This document shows, in pieces, positions 17,201 to 24,184 of a stretch of DNA of 28,642 nucleotides. The translations under genes and the position numbers were made by a program. Every line of letters begins with the position of its first letter. Positions within the stretch are counted from its first letter, which is position 1. Below the pieces are notes generated by a model. It worked only from the letters and a program-made list of their open reading frames with translations, had not been told where the DNA came from and searched no databases. The stretch lies in IMG/VR virus record IMGVR_UViG_3300046751_000535, positions 1-28,642 of that record. One strand, given 5' to 3'. This stretch comes from a virus.

Positions 17201-19770
17201 TTTGGGTCGTAGATCGACTCAACGTCATTCCTAAGTCCGCCCAAAGCAGTCGCAGTAGCAAGACGACCGTCTCCATCATCATCGAATACCTCCGCTTCTA
17301 GGGATGTCACGTCACTTTGCAAGACCCTTACGATGCTCGTGCTGTCATCCGCGTCGTAGATAGCCTCAACGTCGTTTACCAGTCCCCCTAGTGCAGTAGT
17401 TGTTGCCAGCTTGACGTTGCCCTGAGCGTCGAATACAGCCCCCTCGAGAGACGTCACATCGCTCTGCAAAACGCGGACGATACTGGTGTTGTCGTTGGCA
17501 TCATAGATAGCTTCAACGTCGTTCTGTAACCCACCTACTGACGATGTAGTGGCAAGTCGAGCCGTGCCATCTGTATTGAAGACTTGGCTTTCGAGTGACG
17601 TAACATCGGACTGCAATACCCGAACCAAACTGCTTGCGTCGTTAGCGTTATAGACAGCCTGAAGGTCTGACACGACGCCAGATAGTGCAGTTGTTGTTGC
17701 TAAACGAGCCGATCCGTCCGTGTTGAATACTTGTCCTTCGAGACTTGTAACATCTGACTGCAATACTCTAACGAGACTGTTGGCATTATCAGCGTCATAT
17801 ATCGCCTCTACCTCATTACGCAAGCCGCTTAGCGCTGTTGTGGTTGCAAGCTTTACACCGCCATTTGCGTCATATATATCAGCCTCTAAATCGGTAATAT
17901 CCGACTGAATTACTCGGACAAGCGATGTGTCATCGTCTGCGTCATAGATCGCATCTACGTCATTTCGCAGACCACCTGTTACTGAGGTGCTCGCAAGCTT
18001 GACGTTGCCATTAGAGTCATAAACATCTGCCTCAAGATCGGTGATATCTGATTGAATGACTCTTACTAAGCTTGTGTTGTCATTAGGATCATAGATAGCT
18101 GCAACGTCATTGGTTAAGTCAGACACAGCCGAAGCCGTAGCTAGACGCGCATTGCCGTTGGGCAGAAAAACCTGACCCTCAAGGCTCGTTATATCTGACT
18201 GAATGCTCGAAACGATTGTAGTTGCAGTGGCATCGTCAGGGTCATAGATAGCCGTAACGTCGTTTTGCAGCTCACTAAAAGCAGAACCAGAAGCGAGCTT
18301 TACTGAGCCGTCTTCGTTAAATACAGCACCCTCAAGGTCCGTTATGTCGCTCTGGATGGAGGTAATAGTTCCGCCCTGCGTGGTGACAGTCGTATCTAGC
18401 GCACTAAGAGCGGTACCTGTCGCTAGGCGCAATGAACCATCAGCGTTAAAAACCTCTGCGTTTAGATCGCTAATCTCACTTTGGTTATCTGCAACTCGCG
18501 AGTCGGCAATGCTCACCCATGACTTAGTTCCATCACCATTGTCGTCCATCCATACATAAGCTTTGTTGTTGTCATCGCTGTCGTACCAGCGTGAAAAAGC
18601 AGGAATAGGGTCCGACGTAGAATCGGTAGGAGCAGATGCCTGAACATAAACGCTAGATGTACCAGCAGTCACGTCGGCAAGGGCTTCATCCAGATTCTCC
18701 AGCGATGTATTGATCGAGGTGATCGAACTGTTAATAGTCGTAATTGAGCTGTTAATGCTGCTCAGGCTGGTGGTGTGATTACCTACCGTGCCTTCAGCGG
18801 AGCCGATTCTGCTTACTAGCGAATTGCCGCTGTAGCCAGAGGTGTAGCCAACAAACGTTTCTAAGTTACCTGCTAGCTGATTAGCCGAAGTGGCTACTGA
18901 GCTAGCTGAGGATGCTGTCGATGACGCGGCATTGGCCACTGATTCAGTATCACTGAGGCGAGACACCAGACTACTGCCTGAGTAGCTGTTTATGTAGCCG
19001 GTAAATGTCTCTAGATTTGTGGCTAAAGAACTGGCAATTGATGCCGTCGACTCTGTAGTCGAAATTCTAGAAAGTAAGTTGAGTCCGCTATAGTTATCTG
19101 TGTAGCCGGTGTAAGTCTCAATCGACGTCAACAATGAATCGATTGTCGGGATCTGCGCGATCGGAGACGCTAGTGATTGTGCCAGCTCGCTTGATGTAAT
19201 CTCGCCCTCCAGCAAATCCAGTAGGATGGCTACATCTTGCTGAGTCGTACCGTTAACACCTATGGAGCTATTAAAGGGGCCTATGTCATCGAGAACATTT
19301 ACCGCTCGCACCCAATAGTAAAAGCTTGCACCCGGACCGGTAGGATCAGAAAACACCCCAGTAAAACCAGAAACCCGGGCAAGTAGTGTTGCATCAGCAA
19401 TGCTGTCGCTGGTGTGACGAAACACCTCTACAAAGGCATGGCCAACGTAATTCTTCAGATCCCATGTGAGGATGATGTTTTGAAATGCACCAGAGGCGGT
19501 CAGGCTTGTAGGCGCTGGAGGCGCCTGAATCCCACCCGTCTCTGTGACAGGGACAAATCCACTGCTAGTGCCAAGCAAACTCTGGCTGGCATTTGACTTA
19601 ATACGAACAAGATTGGTGTCAACTAAGTCCTTAAACGTTACGGCACGGTCTAAAGGACTGCCCCGGTGACCCATCAGGACATCTAGACCTTCCTTTACAG
19701 TCTCTCCAAAGCGCTTGTCGTGAGCATTCCAAGTCGGAGGTACAGCCATTACGGCCTTTTTCTTAGCCAT
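14233..19770 (-). CDS. Repeat-rich tail tip/fibre protein with FN3 and DUF1983-like domains
   Basis: A 1845-residue protein. The start at 19770 is chosen because GGAG lies 6 nt upstream and the ATG overlaps the preceding stop by 8 nt; an ATG at 19806 lacks a site. Parts in order: leader with PPTWNAHDKRFGETVKEGL; a fibronectin type III-like domain (about 82-173); a Ser/Thr-rich region with SGY-SLVSR repeats; about 21 copies of a (D/N)-x-(D/N)-G-x-x-x-L-A-(T/S) motif (about 430-1427), the first dozen in units of about 49 residues; a DUF1983-like segment (NNGHIAGFGLSN, IIRADKFAMVNP; about 1448-1490) as at the end of lambda gpJ-type host-specificity proteins; a helical ALRVNALNANLITAGNISA part; and a Ser/Thr-rich C-terminal domain that may bind the receptor. 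Its equivalent in T7 phages is not obvious. Confidence 0.85.
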   Translation of the reverse strand: MAKKKAVMAVPPTWNAHDKRFGETVKEGLDVLMGHRGSPLDRAVTFKDLVDTNLVRIKSNASQSLLGTSSGFVPVTETGGIQAPPAPTSLTASGAFQNIILTWDLKNYVGHAFVEVFRHTSDSIADATLLARVSGFTGVFSDPTGPGASFYYWVRAVNVLDDIGPFNSSIGVNGTTQQDVAILLDLLEGEITSSELAQSLASPIAQIPTIDSLLTSIETYTGYTDNYSGLNLLSRISTTESTASIASSLATNLETFTGYINSYSGSSLVSRLSDTESVANAASSTASSASSVATSANQLAGNLETFVGYTSGYSGNSLVSRIGSAEGTVGNHTTSLSSINSSITTINSSITSINTSLENLDEALADVTAGTSSVYVQASAPTDSTSDPIPAFSRWYDSDDNNKAYVWMDDNGDGTKSWVSIADSRVADNQSEISDLNAEVFNADGSLRLATGTALSALDTTVTTQGGTITSIQSDITDLEGAVFNEDGSVKLASGSAFSELQNDVTAIYDPDDATATTIVSSIQSDITSLEGQVFLPNGNARLATASAVSDLTNDVAAIYDPNDNTSLVRVIQSDITDLEADVYDSNGNVKLASTSVTGGLRNDVDAIYDADDDTSLVRVIQSDITDLEADIYDANGGVKLATTTALSGLRNEVEAIYDADNANSLVRVLQSDVTSLEGQVFNTDGSARLATTTALSGVVSDLQAVYNANDASSLVRVLQSDVTSLESQVFNTDGTARLATTSSVGGLQNDVEAIYDANDNTSIVRVLQSDVTSLEGAVFDAQGNVKLATTTALGGLVNDVEAIYDADDSTSIVRVLQSDVTSLEAEVFDDDGDGRLATATALGGLRNDVESIYDPNDNTSLVRVLQSDVTDLEGAVFDANGNVKLATTVALSGLTSDIEAIYDPDDPNATTQISVIQGDITSLEGEVFDSDGNGRLATGQALTNLTNTVSSIYDPDSNSTIVGSIQGDITSLEGAVFDANGNTVLASASAVSLLNTEVYGDGVTPTSSTTSRIDTLNATLTDPSTGLTAVADVVDTVKSEVFPNGTGSNSAIFTLENAVFDANGTIKLATAQAVSALETEVYGPSGASASRIDGIYTTIFDDDGNLELATAAALTVLNTEVNGSGALSDKVDNIAAQMFVGSDTTGTLQLATASALNTVTAEVFPDGTSSTSAINTLQSAVFDSSGEVKLASATALNNIETEVYGTSGASASRIDGLVTEVFNEDGTARLATASALTNLNTSVNGDGAISDKVDNIAAAMFVSGNTEGTLNLATASAVNTLTSEVFPDGTTSASRLDTLDATVFDENGLVKLASSTAVSDLETEVYGDGSTSASRIDGLFSEVFNSDGSGRLATAANLNTLTTEVFPDGTANASRIDNLATAVFDSSGNVQLASAQVVSDLNTEVFPNGSANASAIDTVTATVSGQTSSIQTLQEVVGDEDGGLSSQYSVKLDNNGHIAGFGLSNTDNDGTPTSAFIIRADKFAMVNPSATDEQTNSPSNSSNLIVPFTVQANATTINGESVPAGVYMDTAFIRSGSITNAFIGDAAIDSAKISSLTADKITAGTISTSLLDIDGATLTADPITGALRVNALNANLITAGNISATVMSGTSVYADNLVGDVAVLSPFRSTSTVVIRGNTASGGGTVQVTSQQLPATTHSTNGHKPFATVTGWYDSTNSKTYRFRMYMKDNAGGASSIGTPTASSSYYGTHIINFSGNITGSVSVGNSLFATGKQHTATSVNYYSSSNTTSIVYTLSSGSTFSTSDTISVGSGGSWQLVGETRFKANTSLYAQFAVSGSLSNKTTGTVDMKVEVTRTGSSGINDNDSSTTADYLYEISGFMMGAR
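15480..18490. repeat. Imperfect tandem repeat array within the tail-tip gene
   Basis: About 21 diverged repeats sharing the encoded motif (V/I)-(F/Y)-x-x-(D/N)-G-x-x-x-L-A-(T/S). From 16740 to 18490 the period is about 147 bp (49 residues, with LQSDVTSLE and AIYDxxDNTSLVRV linkers); from 15480 to 16740 shorter linkers alternate (EVYGxxGASASRIDG, NGxGAISDKVDNIA, EVFPDGTSSxSA). It shows diverged internal duplication, not a CRISPR array. Confidence 0.9.
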
Positions 19771-21409
19771 TGATTTCTCCAGCGGACTCGTACACACACA
19801 CCTCATTGATCGGATCGGAGCCGCTTAGCTCGACTTCAAATTCTTTGGCCTTGTATCCCGAAGGTAGCCTAAACAATGCTTCGCTGGTTACTGTCTCTGT
19901 GTGCTTCAATGCGCCGTCTGCATATAGCTTGAAGGTGATTCCTGAGCCGTAGCTATCAGCTTCAACCTTCGCCACGCCGAGGTTGATGGGCCTGCTGTTA
20001 TAGAACTTTCTAGACTTCCACGTATATGAGAGGTTAGTGCCGGCAGCAAACTTCTTAACACTGCCATTAACAACGATGTATAACTCATCTTCTTCTAGGT
20101 CGTTGAAGCCGGCGGTAGCATAGAAATCAAGGTCGGTGAGGGAGTTTTTTCCTCCCCGCGGATCAAAAATAAATCCTTTCTCAGTAGCCCCGTCCTTGTA
20201 GAAGCCGATGTAGTGACCCTCCCACATGAAGGCAATGATCGAAGAGGGCGCTAGTTCCTGCCACTGATCTCGAGTCAAGATGTCCTCAGTTACCAGTTTG
20301 AGCCCGTTGTCTGTAGCCATTACCAATCCATCTGGGCTGGCGTACATAACGGATGAACCCATATCGACCACAGATCGGCTAGATACGCACGACAAGGTGG
20401 AGTCTATTTCTGTAAGGGCCATAGTCGCCGGGTCTACGCCAGACGCTAAGAAAGGTTTTTCTTTAGTTAAGATAAGAAGGCCCATCTGAAGTGGTGCAAG
20501 AGCGACAATGTCCGACTTAACACCCAGCTTGTATTCATCAGGGAATGCGTGAGGCAAATACGCCTCGCTGAACGAAACCGTTCTTCCTGAGAATCCTGCA
20601 AACACTCCGTTAGGCAGCGCAGTCAAACCCAAGAGCGGACCGTCCGGATGATCTGCCGAAACATCATCTGGTGGAGCGTCGAAGTTAGCCGATGTGATTG
20701 CCTCTCCAAGCTGCTGCTCTGACAAAGAGTCTGTGTACGACGTTGTTGCAAAGGTCACGTCAGCTACGAACCGGAATGTACCAGTAGTGTCGGTGCGATA
20801 AATCCGCTTTTTGGTTAGGTTGTAGTTTCCGCTCACATTGGTTGGGAAGGTGAGCACCACATTTTGATCACTGTATACGTCTACAATTTGGTCAGATAGA
20901 GCGTCACATGGCTGGCCTTCTTCTCCGTAAGCTGTAACGTACGTGAAAACGTACGCCCGAGACTGAGGAATTTCTTCGTCCTGTTTTTCTGTAGTCGTGT
21001 CGGTTGCGACAGTAGATATGTCTGGCGGCTTTGGAACACCCAATCGATAGTAGGTGTTGTTGCCGACAATGGCGCTAGTGGTCATCCGGGGATAACCGGT
21101 TGATCCGCCTATCCCAGAAACGTAAATGCGCTCATGAGGATCTTCAGCGAGAGGGGAACGAACAATATCAAGAGCAGAGTTACTGCCAATCCATATGGAA
21201 GAATTGAATTTAAATAACGTCTTAGTTGAACCAGTAATAGCATAGGAACCAACAGGGGTGATCGTCGCAGTCGCATTGTCCTTCCAAGGCTCAAGCCTTC
21301 CTGAATCTAAACGTACGTTGGTTGCTGTTTGCGCCATATCTTCAGGCAGCAAACGAGCAAAGATCTTGGGCGCCTTACCGCCAAATGTTCTTAGTCTAAA
21401 TCCTGTCAC
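19763..21409 (-). CDS. Tail nozzle/hub-like beta-propeller protein (T7 gp12-like by role)
   Basis: A 548-residue protein. GTG at 21409 is preferred: it overlaps the holin stop as GTGA and has GGAGG 5 nt upstream, whereas the ATG at 21421 has no site. The N-terminus GFRLRTFGGKAPKIFARLLP then ATNVRLDSGRLEPW is typical of phage tail tube/nozzle proteins that open with 'GG...P...l.p..A....N...d.g.l'. The rest is beta-rich with repeated short blade-like segments (LLGLTALPNGVFAGFSG, LLILTKEKPFLASG, GHYIGFYKDG, YIVVNGSVKKF). It would form the end of the tail through which DNA leaves. Family by pattern, not by search. Confidence 0.55.
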   Translation of the reverse strand: MTGFRLRTFGGKAPKIFARLLPEDMAQTATNVRLDSGRLEPWKDNATATITPVGSYAITGSTKTLFKFNSSIWIGSNSALDIVRSPLAEDPHERIYVSGIGGSTGYPRMTTSAIVGNNTYYRLGVPKPPDISTVATDTTTEKQDEEIPQSRAYVFTYVTAYGEEGQPCDALSDQIVDVYSDQNVVLTFPTNVSGNYNLTKKRIYRTDTTGTFRFVADVTFATTSYTDSLSEQQLGEAITSANFDAPPDDVSADHPDGPLLGLTALPNGVFAGFSGRTVSFSEAYLPHAFPDEYKLGVKSDIVALAPLQMGLLILTKEKPFLASGVDPATMALTEIDSTLSCVSSRSVVDMGSSVMYASPDGLVMATDNGLKLVTEDILTRDQWQELAPSSIIAFMWEGHYIGFYKDGATEKGFIFDPRGGKNSLTDLDFYATAGFNDLEEDELYIVVNGSVKKFAAGTNLSYTWKSRKFYNSRPINLGVAKVEADSYGSGITFKLYADGALKHTETVTSEALFRLPSGYKAKEFEVELSGSDPINEVCVYESAGEING

Positions 21410-21789
21410 TTTCGCCTCCATACACGGATTCCATACACCGCACTAAACACAGCGAGGATGAGCCACTGATACCATTGAGGTGTGAGAGACAGAGCTTTAA
21501 ATCCATTCACAACATAAGGCTGCATCTGAGGGATGAAGCTCATAACAAGGGGGATGCTTAAAAGCAGAAGAATAAACTCGTCTTTCCAGCCCGAGTTTTT
21601 TATTTGCTCGAGCTCCCATGAGTTGTCAATTTCTTGACCCCTCTGCACCATTTCGATTCGGGTTTTATGCTTGAGTTCGTCTAGCTCAATCTTCTTGAGC
21701 TTCTCATCGTGCTTTCGCTGAGATCGGTTGTCGACCGCGTCAACAACTTTACCGCCAAGACTGCCAAGCAATGAGCTAACAAGGCTCAT
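21406..21789 (-). CDS. Holin (two-membrane-segment, GTA-holin-like)
   Basis: A 127-residue protein behind a strong GGAGGT site (4 nt before ATG). The N-terminal half is charged and helical (RKHDEKLKKIELDELKHKTR, then WELEQIKNSGWKDEF). Two hydrophobic segments follow: FILLLLSIPLVMSFI (about 78-92) and WYQWLILAVFSAVYGIRV (about 107-124), ending in a basic VWRRK. This layout, including the 'IKNSGWKDE-(hydrophobic)-P' passage and WYQ before the second segment, is typical of small holins of marine phages. It would make holes in the inner membrane at the end of infection. No endolysin gene was recognised beside it. Confidence 0.75.
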   Translation of the reverse strand: MSLVSSLLGSLGGKVVDAVDNRSQRKHDEKLKKIELDELKHKTRIEMVQRGQEIDNSWELEQIKNSGWKDEFILLLLSIPLVMSFIPQMQPYVVNGFKALSLTPQWYQWLILAVFSAVYGIRVWRRK

Positions 21790-21884
21790 GGCTACCTCCA
21801 GTTAAGTTGGCTAATCCGTGCGGTTAAATTTCATTTAACAACTTTGTAAGCAATTGATATCAAAGGCTTATCTGTATGTCTATT
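21790..21884 (-). promoter_or_regulatory. Holin upstream gap with two dyads and a possible promoter
   Basis: The longest gap inside the late operon (95 nt), directly upstream of the holin. It contains the perfect palindrome TTGATATCAA (21854-21863) and the perfect inverted repeat GTTAAAT-TTC-ATTTAAC (21823-21839). On the minus strand TTGATA (21858-21863) could be a -35 and TTAAAT (21833-21838) a -10, but the 19-nt spacing is long. Either a weak secondary promoter/operator for the holin or an mRNA structure. Confidence 0.35.
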
Positions 21885-22418
21885 TTAACTACCTCCCAGA
21901 GGATTGGTAGCATCGATGGCAGTCCAAAGGTCATTCATATCCCGCTCAAACCTTTTAAGTCGCTCATCGATCGTACTTAAGGCGTCAAGCTTGCCCGACA
22001 CCCGCAGCTCTGTCTCGGACGACGTCTTCTCTACAGACGCTATCCGGTCTCTTATATCTAGCAGCTCCTGCTGTGCGTCCATAATTTGCATCAGATTGGC
22101 GCCTAGCTCAGCAAGCTTACCCTGCAGATTCTCAACATCTGCCGCAGTCATTGCCTGCTCCATACCGGCTAGCTTCTTATCCATGTCCTGCAAACGGATG
22201 GCGTTAGATTCGCGTAGGTCGTCAAACCTTTTGGCCAAACCTTCTGCTTGCGTGGTAGCGGCAATAACCGCCTCAGACTGCTCGTTTAACTGAGCAAAGA
22301 ACTGAGACGCCGCCCAGATACCGCCACCAATCGTTGAGGCAAATGACAACACAATAGCGATCCAAACGCCTTTTATCTGCGTGCCGCCTACATTTAACTC
22401 TAAGTCTTCAAGGGCCAC
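21885..22418 (-). CDS. Membrane-anchored coiled-coil protein in the lysis cassette
   Basis: A 177-residue protein using a GTG start (22418) with GGAG about 10 nt upstream; it overlaps the previous gene by 11 nt. One N-terminal membrane segment, VWIAIVLSFASTIGGGIWAA (about 18-37), is followed by a long coiled coil (about 40-160) rich in Ala, Glu, Leu and Asp with regular leucines (LAGMEQAM, LQGKLAELGANLMQIM, ISSVEKTSS-type heptads). Placed immediately upstream of the holin, it could be a spanin-like or holin-regulating protein; a structural protein is equally possible. No lipobox or signal-peptidase site was seen. Confidence 0.55.
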   Translation of the reverse strand: MALEDLELNVGGTQIKGVWIAIVLSFASTIGGGIWAASQFFAQLNEQSEAVIAATTQAEGLAKRFDDLRESNAIRLQDMDKKLAGMEQAMTAADVENLQGKLAELGANLMQIMDAQQELLDIRDRIASVEKTSSETELRVSGKLDALSTIDERLKRFERDMNDLWTAIDATNPLGGS

Positions 22419-23241
22419 CGTTTAAACACTCCTCTTGGTTTGCCGCGAACCAGCAACCGCCTTCCGGGGACGTGATCCAGAAGTCGTCTGTCTCAGCTTC
22501 AGTTAACACGTCCTCTGCAGAGACAAAATAGTTGCCGACCTGCAGTCCTTGAATGGTGCTACCACCGTCAAAAGACACCCATACAGCCTGAGTGTCTAGG
22601 TCAAAGAAAACTGACGCAGCTTCCTCGTATGTAACACGCATGTCGGACGCCATGTCGTTTGCCTGCTCTAGAAGCGTTTCATCTCCCGCAACGGCCATGT
22701 ACGCAGCAGCTGTTTGTATTGCCGCCTCTGTGTTTGATAGGGCATCGTTGTACTCGGTAATGTCAGAGTCCGTAAGCGTTACGTCGTTTGCCGCCATGAA
22801 CTCTTGCAGCTCCATCGCCTCGCGCTGATCAGGCGCTGCTTGAGCGTCCTGAGCCATCTCATTAATCGTGGCAACCATGATGACTTGCTGAGCGGCCTCT
22901 ACATAGGCATCGATCATCTCGGACACAACGTCCATAGCCTGATCGGCCTGATCTTGGAAGTACTCGTCTGCACCGGGGTCGTAGGTGTAAGTGGCTGCTG
23001 CTACTGCGGCAACAGCTTGGTTGTAGGCGTTTTGCTGTTCGGTAGTTATATGACCGCTCTCAGCCATAGCAGGCGCAATGTTACCGTCCCATGCGTAGGA
23101 AGAACCTCCAGCAATCGTTTTGATACCGTAGGCAAACGTATCGCGAATACTTTGCGATGTGTCGACCAGATCATCAATCTCCGTTGCGCTTAGTGGTGCG
23201 GAAGCGATCGCTAATACTGCCATCAGACTCCTCAACTTCAT
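22408..23241 (-). CDS. Exported phage protein of unknown function
   Basis: A 277-residue protein with a clear signal peptide (MKLRSLMAVLAIASAPLSA, cleavage probably after SA at 19). The mature part is acidic and rich in Ala, Asp, Gln and Thr with several helices (AMDVVSEMIDAYVEAAQQVIM, LEQANDMASDM), then a beta-rich end (AVWVSFDGG, GLQVGNYFVSAEDV) with two cysteines (GGCWFAANQEECLNGG) that could pair in the periplasm. It starts behind GGGGG, 68 nt inside the previous gene. I do not recognise the family. Neighbours are another exported protein, a membrane coiled-coil protein and a holin, so it may belong to host envelope passage or lysis, but a secreted structural protein is possible. Confidence 0.6.
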   Translation of the reverse strand: MKLRSLMAVLAIASAPLSATEIDDLVDTSQSIRDTFAYGIKTIAGGSSYAWDGNIAPAMAESGHITTEQQNAYNQAVAAVAAATYTYDPGADEYFQDQADQAMDVVSEMIDAYVEAAQQVIMVATINEMAQDAQAAPDQREAMELQEFMAANDVTLTDSDITEYNDALSNTEAAIQTAAAYMAVAGDETLLEQANDMASDMRVTYEEAASVFFDLDTQAVWVSFDGGSTIQGLQVGNYFVSAEDVLTEAETDDFWITSPEGGCWFAANQEECLNGGP

Positions 23242-23842
23242 TGCTATTTCCCCCCGCTAGTAACTCGTCGTAAAACTCCTTATCTTCCTTGTAGTCTGGT
23301 ATCCACATTTCTGGATTTGACTTCACTTCCAGCAAAGCCATCTTGCCAACCAGCAATCTGCCACCTCTAATAATGGGGCAGGGTGTTGCGCTCATAAACA
23401 TGGCCCGCCAAACCTGAGCGTTCTGGCACATCAAGCTAACGCTTGCCACCTTCATGCCCATGTTTGATAGCGTGATCGCATTGAGCCTGCGATTACACTC
23501 GGTATCCTGAACATATTTACCTGACGAGATACCCACCGACATCAACTGTAGCCCACCTGACAAAGACTTCAGACACGACTGCTGCCCGCTACTCATAAGA
23601 CTAGGGCTAACTGCTGTCGTGACGGGCATGGATCGTGATCCAGCTCCGTTGTATGTCTTAGTGACGTTGCCGTTATTGGAGTTCGACGTATTAAGGTCGC
23701 CCTCAATATTAGTGTCGTCGCCGCCCTCAAAATCAGGCTCGTACTCGCCGTCTCTTGTAGGCGCTGGGTCTATATCTGGTACCGGCTCAATTTGCGCAAA
23801 AGCCAAACTTGGAACCAACATCAGAGCCAGTAATTGCTTCAT
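23174..23842 (-). CDS. Exported cysteine-containing phage protein
   Basis: A 222-residue protein. ATG at 23842 is preferred because it opens a good signal peptide, MKQLLALMLVPSLAFA, just 8 nt after the preceding stop; an in-frame ATG at 23902 lies inside that gene. The mature N-terminus is acidic and Pro/Asp-rich (PVPDIDPAPTRDGEYEPDFEGG), then SRSMPVTTAVSPSLMS and a region with cysteines at SCLKS, TECNRR, LMCQN and ATPCP, which could pair after export. The segment around NRRLNAITLSNMGMKVASVSLM recurs, by memory, in proteins of other marine phages, but its function is unknown. It overlaps the next gene by 68 nt. Confidence 0.6.
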   Translation of the reverse strand: MKQLLALMLVPSLAFAQIEPVPDIDPAPTRDGEYEPDFEGGDDTNIEGDLNTSNSNNGNVTKTYNGAGSRSMPVTTAVSPSLMSSGQQSCLKSLSGGLQLMSVGISSGKYVQDTECNRRLNAITLSNMGMKVASVSLMCQNAQVWRAMFMSATPCPIIRGGRLLVGKMALLEVKSNPEMWIPDYKEDKEFYDELLAGGNSNEVEESDGSISDRFRTTKRNGD

Positions 23843-23849
23843 GCAAAGG

Positions 23850-24173
23850 TTACGCCACCCAAGGCATGCCATTAGCAGACACAGGATTCTTGTCTGCTTC
23901 AATCTTGGCAGTTAGCGCCACTTCAGTAGCGTCTTGATCTACCTCTGCGTGTACCCAGCCCATAACAACTTCTTCTGTCAGGTCATCGTAAGCAACGAAG
24001 TCATCAGCATCAGCGTCAGGCGTTAAGCTTACAGTGCCGTAAGCAGAGGCAGTGTGGGTCACAGCGTCATCGCCAGCGCCTACGGTTTCTTCTTCAGTAA
24101 CGCGCCAGTGGGCAACGGTTACACCGCCGTCTGCCACGTTGTGCTCAAGGTTTGCGATAATCCATGTAGCCAT
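23850..24173 (-). CDS. Small DUF7936-like phage protein
   Basis: A 107-residue acidic protein, ATG with AGGA about 8 nt upstream. It opens ATWIIANLEHNVADGGVTVAHW and ends VSANGMPWVA; the pattern 'W-x-I-x-N-L-E-(R/H)-x-x-x-D-G-x-V-x-x-(A/V)-H-W', a central SAYGTVSLTPDADADDFVAY and 'LTEEVVMGWV' recurs in a short protein found in marine phages and cyanophages (DUF7936 as I recall it). Likely a small beta-sandwich virion or decoration-type protein, but function is not established. It lies between the fibre and exported-protein groups. Confidence 0.55.
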   Translation of the reverse strand: MATWIIANLEHNVADGGVTVAHWRVTEEETVGAGDDAVTHTASAYGTVSLTPDADADDFVAYDDLTEEVVMGWVHAEVDQDATEVALTAKIEADKNPVSANGMPWVA

Positions 24174-24184
24174 TTCTTAATTCC

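Noticed and set aside
15480-18490. CRISPR-like regular repeats
   Set aside because: The repeats are imperfect, in frame and coding throughout, with no identical short repeat/spacer structure.
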